DNA of 64,000 nt from Hirudinaria manillensis (GCA_034509925.1 CM067534.1:9473501-9537500), one strand, 5' to 3'; counted from the stretch's first letter, positions 38,632 through 51,293 are shown. The notes: generated from the sequence alone by a model not told the origin. Numbers and translations are program-made.

Positions 38632-40952
38632 ATGGGAAGAACTAATTTCTTTAAAGGAGCAGTTGGCCGGACTCTGCAGGTCACGCTCCTGCGGTTCCAG
38701 GTTTGCCATCAATTTATCTCTTACATGGATGTGGCTCGAAGTTAGCTATTAGTAAGAGACGTCCATTGCAGCTTAATCACTGTTATGACATTGGCAATAT
38801 TTTGTTGAAAAATATTTGCCTTGATGTTAACTAACGATTTAATGTGAATCTTGTATTCGTTATTTCCAGCCTGCCCGTCAGATTCAAGAATTTCGTGCTC
38901 CAATAACCAGTGTCGCTAATGCTAGTCTACTGTTCAAATCTCCAGAGGATAAATTATTTCGCGATTGCAATTTCATTGCGCGACACAGTTCATCAAAGAA
39001 TAATTTATTGAGCCCTAGTGTACTACTTGCTATTAATAAATGCCTGAAGCATACTGGTTCAACATCAACAAAAGAAACAGAAATACGAAACTTTGCTTCA
39101 TCAGTCATTGAACCAAAACCAATTCTTAATGAGGATGCAAAATTGAGACAGCAAAATTCTGAAGAATGGAAGGAGATTCGACCAAACTACAGCATCAAAC
39201 CTTACCTCAGCCTTGCTAAAATCAAATTGACAAGTAATGTGCCTTTGCCAATGTATTTTGACAGACAGCTTTTGGATAATTTGCCCAGATTAATTTGATC
39301 TCTGATTGTGTAGGTTTTGTGATGATGACTTCTATGGCTGGATATGCAGCAGCTCCTGGCACTTTTGATTTGGCCACATTTGCATCATGTTCTATTGGTG
39401 TATTGTTGACCTCTTCTGCGGCAAACACCATCAATCAAGTATGTGCATTCTATTTTAATATTTCAAATGCATTGACCTAATCTTATTCCTTAGTAATTTT
39501 TATTGTTAAGCAGCTTGCATGACTTGCAAATAGCTATTTCTGGATACTATTATTGTATTTTGTATTAATTACATTTATAATTGTTGAAATTAATCCATAA
39601 TCATTTTTAAGCTATTTCTCAAGACTCTGTAGTCCAAAGTTGTACAATTGACAATCTATGATTTGATTTCAACTTCCATGTTTGATCTTGAACATTTGAC
39701 CTTCACCTATCCCTCGATATCACTATTACATCAGACTATTTTACTATGTTTGACTTTAATAATTTTGTTTTTTTATTATCTCAAGATTTTTGAGGTCCCC
39801 TATGACTCTCAGATGTCTCGAACTATGAACAGGCCATTGGTGAAAGGGCTAGTCACGTAAGTTGCTCGACTTTGATTTAGACAATTTTGCTCTTGATGGT
39901 GGCCAAATAGGTAGCATTTCTGCATGTGGCAGCAGTGGCAACGAACCATTATGTATCATATTCGATGCCATCCCTGTACCATTAGGATAGGGGTAATACC
40001 CAAATGGCAATTGCTTAAGAACATCCTTCACATCCGATCTGGATATATGGGACACTCAAAAGTTTGGCTAAATACATATGCATTAGAATTTAGCTTTAAC
40101 GACTCACCAAAATCCCTTGCAGACCTCTTCAGGCCTTGGGATTTGCTGGCCTCTCGAGTTCTTTGGGTGTCATGACTCTCCTCTGCGGAGCCAATCCCTT
40201 GGCAGCCTTTCTCGGATTCTTGAACATACTCATCTACACTCTCATGTATACCCCGATGAAAAGGACGAACATCGCCAACACTTGGGTCGGGTCCGTAGTA
40301 GGTGCACTGCCCCCCATGATCGGATGGGTTGCTGCCACAGGACATCTGGATGCTGGTCGGTTTGCTATCGATGCAAATGCCAATTTTGTTTGGGACAACT
40401 TGGAGATTATGGCATAATAATAAGTTATGCAATATTTATGCAAAACGGGTAACAACCAGAAATGATTAGCTGATAATTAAATAAATAACAATTTGATGTT
40501 GCAGTGTAATCATCAGTTTAATCTTTTGATGATCAGGGGCTTGGCTGCTGGGAGGAGTCCTGTTCGCATGGCAATTCCCCCACTTCTGTGCCCTCAGCTG
40601 GAACCTTCAGTCTGATTATTCGAGGGCAGGTTACAGGATGATGTCTGTAGTGAACCCAGACCTATGTAAGAAGGTGGCGCTGAGGTACAGCCTCGCACTC
40701 ACCGGCCTCTCCTTCCTGTTTCCAATCTGCGATGTTACCAGCTGGCCGGTCGCCTTCTGCTCTCTGCCGATAAATGTTTACTTCAATTACCTCTCCTGGC
40801 AGTTCTACTCCAATGGAGACAGCAGCTCGGCCAGGAAATTGTTCAAATTCAGTCTCGTCTATCTCCCGCTGGTTCTCGTTCTCATAATTGCTGGCAAAAA
40901 ACATAAAAGAGCCGAGGACACGGTCACCGAAACAAACGATCTTGAAGCCTGA
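38632..40952 (+). CDS. COX10: Protoheme IX farnesyltransferase (heme O synthase), COX10
   Basis: Joins farnesyl diphosphate to heme b to make heme O, the precursor of the heme A of cytochrome oxidase, in the mitochondrial inner membrane. Six in-phase exons (38632-38700, 38870-39233, 39314-39438, 39786-39856, 40123-40355, 40537-40952) give 425 residues; human COX10 has 443. The first exon (MGRTNFFKGAVGRTLQVTLL) is basic and free of acidic residues, as a mitochondrial leader should be. The UbiA-family prenyltransferase motif is intact: AANTINQIFEVPYDSQMSRT then MNRPLVKGLVTPL. The second signature is YTPMKRTNIANTWVGSVVGA with PPMIGWVAATGHLDAG, and AWQFPHFCALSWNLQSDYSR marks the late helices. Several hydrophobic segments fit a polytopic membrane protein. 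AATAAA begins 9 bases after the stop (40962-40967), so the 3'UTR is very short. Confidence 0.96.
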
Positions 40953-40961
40953 TTAATTGCC

Positions 40962-40967
40962 AATAAA
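40962..40967 (+). terminator. Polyadenylation signal of COX10
   Basis: AATAAA starts nine bases after the COX10 stop; a second lies near 41021 (AATAAAACG). Confidence 0.55.
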
Positions 40968-43002
40968 TCTTGCCTTGAATTATTCCGATTGTAAAATTTA
41001 TATTAATCGCACTTAATGAAATAAAACGAATCATATTAACAGGTGATTACAATTTTTGATGTTTTCGGAGGCATGTTTAGTCATTAGGTGTCCAGACAAG
41101 CAAGGACAGTTTATCGATACCATCACGACATCAAAGCATGAAATTTTTTTAATTTTGATTTTCTTATTCGTTATCCAACATTTTACTCAATTATATTCAA
41201 CGTTGGAATGTAGAAGCCTTACGAGACGTACCATTGAAATAATGTTATCTTGCATGCTGTTCAATTACTTTTGCATATTATTATAATAATATCCAGAATT
41301 TGTTACGAAACTTGCATGAAGAATCACGCATAATCCAATAAAAGATCAAGCATTGCTTATCGGCTGCCGATGAATGTTGTTGTTGTCGATGGCAACGTTC
41401 GGAGTTGGTGTTGCGTTTCGTCAGCAGTGTCTCGACTCTGAAAAAAGAAACGTCTCCCTTAAAAATACAATCTAATTGCATAAAATTCTAACAATATCTA
41501 GTAATAGTGCTTTTAAATCGAGAAGATATATTTTTACAAAAAACTAAAGGAAGGCCCAGTTAATCGGCAACTCACATCCTTTCTAAGTTTCAAGACTAAT
41601 TCAAGCCGAGGCTTCGTCAAAGATGCCTTTAATAAGAATGGATGGAATGGAATTTCAGTTCTAAATAATAACAATTAAAATGTTTGCCTTCGGAGTGAAT
41701 CGAGAAAAAACATTGAATGTTGATGCATCATTGTTGAGAAACCCAATAACAACAAGCTTTACATTTAAACGACTTGCAACAGCAATGATTAGTTGTAATA
41801 GTTCGAAGTATATTGAAGGTTTATTGGAAAAGATTCAAAGATATAAAAAAAACTTGGACGTTATAAACAAATAAATAAATAAAAGTCCACGTAACATGGT
41901 TAAATATTCTGAGTGAAATTGTAGGCCTCCTTAAAAAGAGTAATCTCCCACATTTGCTCTTATAAAATAGGAAAGAAAATGTTTATGGACATGGATTTTG
42001 GTATAGGCACGACAACATTAATTATTGCCATTTCAACAAGCTAAGCAGACTGCCATATGTAGACGCTTTCAGAATACTTGCAGTCAGTGTTTCATCCTGA
42101 CATCTCAGACCCAGCCGGTTTCCACTCCGCCCTGAAGACCTTCCTCTTCAGGGAAAGTCATCCTCATCCCCCTCAGTGGCCTTGAAGTTCACCGGACATA
42201 CGCCACTTTAATGAACTGAATTATTATTATCATCTCAGGTCACTACCACTATAAAATTTCATACTAGAACCTCTGGATGTCAAGGAGTTTGGGGTGAAAT
42301 ATGCAATATTCCTCGCAGCAGTCCAAAAGAAATATTTCAGCACTTTAAAAGCGTCCATTTGTGAATTGCGAAGTTACTAATAATTTCATGAGGCAGAATT
42401 TTCCCTTTGGCTAAAAAATAAAAATAGGCCAGCTTAATATAAAACACACAATAAAAAGAAGGCAAAATGAATGGCTCAAAAAAAAAGGTCTTAATTGAAA
42501 TCACTCACGAGAACAGATTTCGTAATCTCATAACCTGAGGCGTAAAACGCGCCTGTGGATTGGAAAAAGTCTGTGAAGATAAGATAAATTTATTGCTCTG
42601 CACCGACTTGACACTAGTAAGACGAATGGCCTGCTCCAATTTCAACTCGCAATTATCCTACTCTTACGAACAAAAAGCAGAGAACGTTTAAGTATTTAGT
42701 GGATGGAAATCGTTTGTGATTGAAGGCAACTTTTGCTTTTAAGGAGAAATCACTTTCTCATTTTCAAACGAAGATTTTCAGTAGCCAGGAAACTCTTTCG
42801 CATTTTGTTTATTTTTTTCGACGTCAAAATTTCCATTGGAAAAGTCACTTTAAGAGGCCTGGAGAGTCGTTCATCAAACTTTTTCTGAAATATTTTGATT
42901 TTTCGGATTTGAAAGTATTTAAAGAGGCACACCAGCCATCGGGCACCATTACTCGCGGCGCTCCCTTTATAGCCGAACTCTCCTCGAAGCAAGTCGAACA
43001 TC
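40968..43002. other. Intergenic between COX10 and the P450 gene
   Basis: About 2 kb with no gene I can support. It contains a short fragment resembling the end of a LINE ORF (42070-42187) and an A+T-rich promoter region for the P450. Confidence 0.45.
42070..42187 (+). mobile_element. Possible non-LTR retrotransposon ORF2 C-terminal remnant
   Basis: A frame here reads ISDPAGFHSALKTFLFRES followed by a stop at 42185-42187. The pattern SDP..F...LKT.LFR resembles the extreme C-terminus of reverse-transcriptase ORFs of some CR1/L2/RTE-like elements in invertebrate genomes. No reverse-transcriptase core, target-site duplication or 3' repeat is visible, so this would be a heavily 5'-truncated copy. 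It is a resemblance only. Confidence 0.3.
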
Positions 43003-46000
43003 ATGTTAGAAGCGGGAATGATTTCGAGTTTGCTCTCGGTCAACTGGTATCTGGTCGTTTTTGTGGGGGTCTTGACCCTTCTGAAGTGGAGTAACATCTC
43101 CTATCTCAATGTCCGGGTCCTCAGGGACATTTTGCGCCGGAATGCCATGTACAGGAATCTTCCAGGTCCGAAAGGTTTGCCGTTCATTGGAAGCGCCTTG
43201 GAAGTCAACAAGGCAAGACCCTACGAGACTTTCCACGAGTGGGCGAAGAAATATGGCAGCATTTACCTTGTCAAAATCTTCGGAAAGAAAATTCTTGTCT
43301 TGAGCAGTTCGGAGGTGGGTTTTTTCTGTCAGATTTTTGTGTTTGTGGCCACCATGCTTTGCTAGCTGTTAGCGCCTGATTTGAGTTGAATGGTATTAGC
43401 ATTTCATTTGAATGTTTAAGAACTAATTTTACAAGTCTTCTCGTATCAAATAGTATTACAAACACACTCTGGATAAGCTAGGATGGGCAGAAGGAGTGTA
43501 ATTTTAAGGATTTTACGAGCTTGCCCAAAATGGATTTTTATAATTAAAAAATTAAAAAAAACATATATTTCGAAAGTGCTCCTCATTATAAAGCGTGCCT
43601 AACGCAACGCGCTGTTCAAAAACGCAACTCATAACAAACAACGCTAACGGTAATGGTTGTCATTGAGAGATCTCATTTTCAGACTACGTGACCAGACGTT
43701 GTCAGCAAATTTGTCGGTGAACTTTGGTTCTGACTTGGATTTATTTAAAGAAGCATAAGACTCGAATTAGTTACCTGGTTTTGGGTGCTAGTTGTCCGCC
43801 TTTGTGCTCTTGTCAATGGGATGCTTATGAACTTTGACCCGAGTTTCGTCGATACTCGAACATAATACGAATGCAATTAGTTGACAAAAAAAGGTAATTT
43901 CGAATGCGGGAGGCGTATTTTGTTTCTGAACGTTGCTTCACAAGTGTCTTTCGGGAGGCGTCACGTCACGTCTCACGAAAATTGACCACTGTATTTGATG
44001 CTTCGTAATAATAAACGCTGGTCTGAATGTATGAACAGCAATAAGAACAAGAAAAATCTCATTTTGGAAATTGTTTCTAAGAATTATTCTCTTTAAGAGG
44101 TGTCCAAATTTATTAAAATTACCATGAACGACCTCCCCAACGATTCAAGGCCATCTATGAAGCTCTCGTCACGAGGGGTCAGGACTTCTCCGGCAGACCG
44201 GCCATGTACTACAGGTCCAAGTTCATGTCAGACGGAAGCCAGGACATCGTTTCTGCCTCTCCGGGTCCCGTCTGGTCGATTCTCAGGAAAGCGGTGCAGA
44301 GGGAGATGAAGAAATACGATCCCGGTTATCAGAGGCTCGAGTGCCTGACCAATCAGATCATCGACGACCTCCTTGGAGACTTCAAGAAGCAGGAGGGTAG
44401 GCCCTTCGACGCGAGAGAGATGTTCTTCTCCTCCGTTCTCAACGTCACCTTCCTATTTCTCATCGGGGACAAGCTCAGTAAGGACGATCCAAGGCTGGCA
44501 AAGACTAAGAAGCTCATTGAAATTGTCACCAAGGTCATGAACATCGGAGGCAGAGGTGCAGAGCTTGACTACTTCCCCTGGCTCAGGTATGTACCTGGAT
44601 GTTACTCATGCAAGTCAAATCATAGGCATAAGTTTTATTGGTTCGTCATGGATTTCCATAGTCAAGAAGTAGGGTTGGGCTGCGTCTGGGTAGGGTTGAG
44701 GTCTGAGTGGGTTAAGTACTAAATATTCTTTCCTGTGAGTTGTCTTTTGCCCGTCACTTATCCAACGTTCGCTCAGGTACTTTGGCAACCAGACGTACAA
44801 GGAGATACTTGAAGCCAAAAGAATCAGGGACGAGATTTTCACTTGGATCTCGGACAAAGTATGCTCTGACCTCGAACAAGGTAACTGCTTTCTTATTCTG
44901 TTGACCTTTTGCATGGTTCCATTATGTTATTTTTATTTGCAATTGTTATTATTAATTGAATTGTAATATCTTCAAATAATTTACAAAATAATATCGTTAT
45001 AATTTTGCTCCAAGAAAACGACAACGTGGGCGTCATCCACGGCTTCGAGCTGTTACTCCGCGAAGGGAGAGATAACCTAACCTCCACCAATGTCAAACTG
45101 GCAATGGTCAACCTTCTCATAGGTTTCAAATTTTTCTCTTTTTATATGTGCACATTAACTATGTTTAAAATTAAATGCATTTATTAATTTGTACATTTTA
45201 ATCAAACTTCTTTTTTCTATTATTTGTCAGGGGTGGTTGTATGTGATGGGCCGATTGGTTGAGATATAAGCTTTTGTAGGATCCTATTGTAATAGAATAG
45301 AATAAGTCATTAAAGTATTAACATCATTTAATATTATAAATAATTATAAATGCTATTAGTAAAATGTAATGGATGGCTGGTCTAAGGACCTGAATTAAAA
45401 TCTGACAAAATTAAAACCAAACTTTGCCCAACAGGTAGCGTATCATCAACTCACAACTACCTCTACCTCTTCTGCAACCTGATGATCCACTACCCACACG
45501 TTCAGGAGAAACTCAGAGAGGAGATTGACTCGGTTCTCGGCAGGAATCGAAGAGCCAGCCTCTCGGACCAGGAAAGGATGCACTACGTCAGGGCCACATT
45601 GATAGAGCTGCTTAGGTTCGGACTCTCATTCTGTCCATCCATCAATTAATCCACCCACTCATTTGTTCATGTTTGCCCATCTAATTAATTAGAGTCTGAT
45701 TCCACCGCATATCTTTTGAACCCTCAGGTTTGGCAGCCTGAGCCCGATCCTTATACCGCACTGCACCACCGTAGACACCCAGGTCGGAGGATTCCGAGTG
45801 CCAGCCCAAACGACGGTCTTCATGAACTCCAGGGTCGTCCACCACGATCCGGAACTGTGGAAGGATCCCTTCGAGTTCCGACCGGAGAGATTCATCGACG
45901 CCGACGACGGAACGCTCGTCGGCTCGGAGCATTTCGCCCGCAGGAGTCTCTTGTCGTTTGGCGGGGGGCCCAGGGCTTGCCCCGGGAAGGTGCTAGCCCT

Positions 46001-46157
46001 TTCGAGGATGTTCCTCATGGTGACGAACATCCTTCAGAATTTTTCCATCGCCTCGGACGACGCCGAGCCCCTCGCAAACTGCGACCCGAGGACATTCGAG
46101 TTAGGGCTCGTCCTACGCCCCCCGACCTACACGGCCAGGTTCGTGGCTCGCCCCTGA
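43003..46157 (+). CDS. Cytochrome P450, CYP2-clan type with degenerate I-helix
   Basis: Six in-phase exons (43003-43314, 44150-44586, 44777-44880, 45015-45122, 45435-45615, 45728-46157) encode 523 residues. The N-terminus has an ER anchor (SLLSVNWYLVVFVGVLTLL) and the proline hinge NLPGPKGLPFIGSALEV. The C-helix region is PGPVWSILRKAVQREM, the K-helix ExxR is ELLR, PERF appears as EFRPERFI, and the heme loop FGGGPRACPGKVLALS contains the ligand Cys. The I-helix is odd: where monooxygenases have (A/G)Gx(D/E)T(T/S), this one reads IGGSVSSTHNYLYLF, lacking the acidic residue and the proton-relay Thr at their usual places. Degenerate I-helices occur in CYP307 (Spook, ecdysteroid synthesis) and in P450s that rearrange rather than oxygenate. 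The SPILIPHCT and LSDQERM segments suggest CYP307-like, but I would not assign a family. The active-site Cys and frame are intact, so it is not a pseudogene. Confidence 0.93.
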
Positions 46158-47943
46158 GATCGACGAGGACATAAAGGAGGAAGAAGGAACTTTGAACAAA
46201 AAAAATGCAGAACGCTTTTCTTGTTAAAGTCGATCACTCCCATTCGCCTAAAGACTGCCATATCGTGCGTCGCCATCTGGTGTTTATCTCTACATTTTTC
46301 ATGTTCTTTTACTCGTTCTTCACGCTTTGCAGATCACACACAACAACACTTGGTAACTTTTGCAATCCACTTTTTTTGTGTCACTTAAAACTTTTTCTTA
46401 ACCCGACTTTGATGTTTTTTGTCAAATTGCATACTGGCTGGCCATATGGAACAGTGCATGTATTAAAAAGTGGGTTATCTATTGAAACTGATTGAAAGTT
46501 GGCGCGGTTGGCATCTCATTGGCCAATTGAGTTCGAGGGAATTTGGTGCTATTGGACTGAGATAGATGTGAGTTGTTGTATCAGTTTAATAGGTATTTTG
46601 TAATTTAACTTGTTATTTTTATTTATCCATTAATTTTTATTAGACACTTGGATTACATGACTAGAATGTCTAATTTCAATAGTTTTTAAATAAAGATTTG
46701 CTGCTTTATGAAGGAGGTTATAAATCTATCATCAGGATGATTTGTGTTGTCATGACAACAATGGTGTCATTGCTGTGTTGCTCGAGCTTCATTGTGTGAT
46801 CGATGCCGGTAGGCTGTGTAGAATTTGCAATGAATGGGATGCATTCACTGAAACAGCCCTAGATTTGATTGGCAGGGGTGGATCTTCTCTAAGAATTGCT
46901 AATGATTTGGAATACAAGGTTGCAGTATGCCACTCCATTTACTTTGCTTGTAACATATGTAGTCCCTAATTTACCTAAATCATATTTTTAACATACAGAA
47001 TCCTAAGCTGTGAGGCATTATTCAATTTAGTGTAATTATGAGTAGTGTTACTACATATTCATCACATCACGTAGATAGAAATAAATTCGTTCTACTCTTA
47101 AGTCTGAGAGGAAGTCATTTGAGCACATTTATCAAAATGTATTCATAGGCAGAAGTGAAGATAAAAGGTTATTGTTATCGCATACCACGTCTGTTCACGT
47201 ACAAGCGTCTCCAAGTTCTTTCTTGATCTTGGAACTTCTAAATATTTCGCTCAAAGGTAAATCTAACCGAACTTTATTTACTGGTCTTGTCCAACTCCTA
47301 TTTCAATTTTTTTTTCAATTGTCCTTTCAAAAAACTATCAAATAAATCTTTTAAAATAGGGTAGAAATAAGAAATGCTAAAAATGCGGCCAAATCCTAAC
47401 CAGGTCCGAATTTATCGTCGTCGACAATAGCAGAAACCTACGCCATTTTTGAAATGAATGACCAATATAGGACCTTCTGGTAAAACTTACAAATACAATA
47501 TCGCTGGAGTTTTTCTGTAGACAACAACCCAATCAAATCACTGTTTAAAAATTCTTCCTCAACCAACGCCTGAAATAATAGTTCCAATTATTAACAATTT
47601 TAATAATTCTCAGGGGGAGAGTTTAAAAGTGAAGAGTTTAATTTTCAATTAAATTTGTTTTTCAATAAACATAAGTTAACAACTTAGCAGAAGCTGAAAA
47701 AATATTCGTCGATGTCACATTTTGATGTATCAATTTTATTCAACATAAATGGAAGAAACACTTAAACCACGAAATAACTAAAATTAAATGGCCTTCATCT
47801 GACGTCTTTAGTTTCATTAAAAGCTGTCACAAGATAAATGTCCCTTTTCACTGTCTTGTCTAGTCTTGTCAATGCCTCCCTCCAATAAATACACTTAAAT
47901 GCATTCTTCTGGGTCACGGCTATGGAATCCCATCGAAAGAGAA
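46158..47943. other. Intergenic downstream of P450
   Basis: P450 3'UTR and AT-rich DNA. A CTCF/YY1-like CGCCATCTGG lies at 46271-46280. A 20-residue hydrophobic frame starts at 46738 but has no supporting exons. I see no gene. Confidence 0.45.
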
Positions 47944-47951
47944 TATAAAAG
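47944..47951 (+). promoter_or_regulatory. TATA box of orphan gene A
   Basis: TATAAAAG lies 69 bases before the ATG of the orphan gene at 48013, leaving room for a leader of about 40 bases. Confidence 0.6.
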
Positions 47952-48012
47952 TACGATCATCAAGAACCAAGGTCTTCGAAGGTGAAATTTTTTATTTCAT
48001 TTTATAACTTCA

Positions 48013-48906
48013 ATGAGTGCAGAGGTTCAATTAAGCGGTTTAGCGCTTGTTCTGGTCGTCGGAAGCGCAGTGGCATTCACTCTGCCTCTGGTCATCATCT
48101 TTCCTGTCTTGGGTTGGTTTTTTTTAGAAATGGTCAGAGTCTGGATTTAATGATTTAAGAAATCCATATATTTAGCATAACAGGATAACGGTGAAGTCGC
48201 ATTTAACGAATACTTAATTTAATTATAAAGTTAAGTTTAATTTAATTTCACCGTCAAAGAACTCAGCGGAACGAACAGGACAGCAACAACGGTAGCAGCA
48301 GAAGAAACCACCTCCAAGACCACAGAAGGCGCAACTTTTACAGAGACGGGTAAGTAGTAAATAAGTAAGTAAACCTTTTTATTAATTTAAATAAGTTAAA
48401 TAAATTAAATACGATCACTTTCAGTTGACACAAAAGCCTTGGATTCACAGAACAACACAACGGAACCATCATCACCATCAACGACGACAACAACAGAAAT
48501 TTTTACGACTTCAACGAAAATTGGTTTGAATTGAAATATTATTTATTATTAAATCACCAATTTACAAAGTTATGATTACGCAATTATGATTATTTAACGC
48601 ACATGCAGTTGTATAAAAATTATTTCAATCGCAATTTGTCAACAATAAAGTTAATTTAATAATTTAATAATTTAATATACATATTGTCGCAAAACGACTT
48701 GTTTGTTGTTCTACTAATATTGCTAGTACTATCGCTATTACTATCTGTACGAAGCAAGTTTTATCATAATCATCATCATCATCATCATCATTTTATATGA
48801 TTTATTTTATGTCGATTAAGTTTCAGAGTCAAAGGAGGCCAAGGACGACGAATCGGTGCCATTCGAAATACCACGAGGATTCCCATTTTTATTCAAAGAA
48901 AATTGA
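48013..48906 (+). CDS. Orphan Thr-rich secreted or membrane protein A (122 aa)
   Basis: I do not recognise this gene. Four exons (48013-48112, 48260-48349, 48425-48523, 48827-48906) join with every intron in phase 1, total 369 bases, giving 122 residues. The N-terminus has a long hydrophobic segment (LSGLALVLVVGSAVAFTLPL then VIIFPVL) that could be a signal peptide or a single membrane anchor. The middle is Thr/Ser/Glu-rich, mucin-like (TVAAEETTSKTTEGATFTET; SSPSTTTTTEIFTTSTK) with N-glycosylation sequons NRT and NNTT. The tail is VPFEIPRGFPFLFKEN. It has no cysteine. Residues GSAVAFTLPLVIIFP match GSLVAPTLPMLVIFP of gene B at 51294, which has the same exon-1 boundary, so the two are paralogues. 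Support is codon-phase consistency, a TATA box and the paralogue; no homologue comes to mind. Confidence 0.62.
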
Positions 48907-49100
48907 TTTATTTCTGGATTGATTGATTGATTGATATTAATTTAATTTAATTAACGATATAATTATAATTATTGCATTACTTCATCGAGTATTTATCAAG
49001 TGATCATAATCGGTTGGTTAGCCAAGATTTTACAAACGGTCAACTTTTAGAAAGGGAAGGTCACCACTTGAAAATAAAAGAGTTTCGAAATAAGTTAGTC

Positions 49101-49204
49101 AATGATCAGGTCATGACCAATCAGGTCATGACCAATCAGGTCACGATCAATCAGGTCATGATCAATCAGGTCATGACCAATCAGGTCACGATCAATCAGG
49201 TCAT
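49101..49204. repeat. 15-bp minisatellite
   Basis: Six full copies and two partial copies of a 15-base unit close to TCATGACCAATCAGG, with sites varying between ATGACC, ACGATC and ATGATC. The unit length keeps one plus-strand frame open as a five-residue repeat (TNQVM/INQVT), but nothing around it suggests a gene. Confidence 0.9.
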
Positions 49205-51195
49205 TCGAAATGAAAAGCAGACGGCAAGAGAAAGCTTTCAGGAACTACCGATCCCATGAGCATCACAACTACACGTTAAAGTCTCTTTAATTAGACATTC
49301 GATATCATTCGGCACTTGTTGAATTTAAATTATTTTCGACAGAAATTGTTGACTTCGGGCGATCATAAAAATTTCTATTTCAAGAGTATTTTCAATAACA
49401 TGTCTTCCGATAAGCAGGCTGGGAAATGAAAGAAATGTACAAGTCATTGCTTCCTTGTTTAAAGAAGCAGAAGGCTTGCAAAAGTGCAGAATTGTAACTT
49501 CGACATCGTGGCAAATATTCTCGAAGAATAAAATTTTGTTTTCCTCTTGTTGCTTTATGTTTTTAAGACGATTCCAAATTCAAAATGTACCAGTACCAAG
49601 TGATGCCATTCCAAGCAGAACAACTATCTTCCACTTTTATTCAGACGACTGATCGATCGATTGATTGTTTGACTGAATGAATGAATGAATGAATGAATGA
49701 ATAAATAATTGACTTATTATTGTTTGATTAATCTCGTATGAAAATGTGCCTAGCCATTGAGAACAAACAAACATGCCTTTATTCTTCGGAACACAATATC
49801 TTCGGCTACATCTAAATCATCACAATTTATGGGTTTTCTTGACATTTGTTTTTTTTTTTTTTAAATTTTAAAAATTCATTTTTCACGACTTCATGACAAT
49901 CACAAAGTCATGTGACACAAAGTTGATTTAATCTCTGAGCAAATGTTTCTTTCTGCTTTCGGTCGAAACGTGATCTTCAAATGAGGTGACACATCACGAA
50001 GCAAAGAACTTATTTTCGAATCCGTACAAAGAAACTGCACTTTGTGAAGAATTAGGAATTCGTTTTGTTTACTTGTTTGTTTAAATTTTGCGCCATCTAC
50101 CGCAGGACTTTGTTAACCAACTGTACCAAAATAAAGAAACTGGAGATAAACTATGGCATTGAATATTTAAAAAAAAATAATATTTGCCGATTGAACGAAA
50201 TATTTTCGAAAGCCGTTTGACTTTATTTCATCTAAAGTGGTGAATACTGTTGCACGCTGCATGTTTTCACCATTAACATTAACATAAACTACATGAATAT
50301 TTATTTTTATTGCATAATTCGATTTACAAAATAAGCCCCTCCCTAGTGATTAATGAATATTTTTGAAATCGTCTTTTGAAATTCCAAAGATGGCCTCCTG
50401 ACAGTGATTAATGAAACTGGATTTACGCCGAATCGTACACCTGGGTTATTGTTAGCAGTTATTTCATCTTTCACCATGATTCATTTCAATTCTTTTCTAA
50501 TTTCAAATGACAGACGTTGACCTCAAGTAAGGCTAACAGGTTTGAATTTAAGAATCTCACAATAAGAACAATCATGCAGCGAATAAGATTAGGGATCAGA
50601 GTAGAAGTAATATCAGTTCTTATAATTTAAACACTTGAAATTTCAAAACCCGTCAAAAAAAAAAAAAATTGCTGTCGCTACAAAGCACTAGAAAATGGCT
50701 TATAAATGTTTCTTTGTATTCGGCAATCAGTGTTTGTTCGTTTGTTTGTTGGATGTCAAATTAAATATTTAAGGACGTGCGGTGGCTGGTAGCTAAGTTC
50801 AAATTTATCGGCCAATGGCGAGCCGGTTCCAGGTCGATGGGTGCTGTTTCTAACAAAGACACGGAGGGAGGCCTTTACAAATGACATTTTAAAATAACTT
50901 TAATACGACATGTGTGTCAAAAAGTTGATAATAAAAGGCTGGCAATTTCATCGCCAGCAAAAAGCTGTTGGTTAAAACAGCTCCTACGTTTAACATAACA
51001 TTTAATAGTTTAGTAGCCAATCTCCGATTAAGTACTTTCAGAGAACATCTGAAACTAAGATTCAGTTCGAATCTTTGTGAATTGATAGGATAATAATTTA
51101 ATTAAATTCGACAAGTTCCTTGGTTGGCGATAAGAATATCTGAAATTAATAAAACCATTTTTTTGGTCAAATACTTCAAATCTCTGGAAAATATG

Positions 51196-51204
51196 TATTT
51201 AAAA
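51196..51204 (+). promoter_or_regulatory. TATA-like element of orphan gene B
   Basis: TATTTAAAA about 90 bases before the gene B start, at a distance similar to the TATA box of gene A. Confidence 0.4.
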
Positions 51205-51293
51205 GTCGAAGCTTTTAACTATCGATTACAATTACATGTGATATTGATAAATGAGAATTGAAAAATTCGTTTAAAAGTATTGTTAGGTATGGA

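Larger units (their letters stand above)
48907..51293. other. Intergenic between the two orphan paralogues
   Basis: AT-rich. It contains the 15-bp minisatellite at 49101-49204, a TGAA microsatellite at about 49673-49701, poly-T at 49848-49861, a GCGCCATCTA motif (50090-50099) and a TATA-like TATTTAAAA (51196-51204) ahead of gene B. A frame ending at 49652 (VPSDAIPSRTTIFHFYSDD) faintly recalls the tail of gene A and could be a relic exon. Confidence 0.4.

Noticed and set aside
41281-41481. 66-codon minus-strand frame after COX10
   Set aside because: No domain, no matching exons; left as intergenic.
46738-46800. 20-residue hydrophobic peptide MICVVMTTMVSLLCCSSFIV
   Set aside because: Looks like a signal peptide, but no following exon with matching phase or domain was found.
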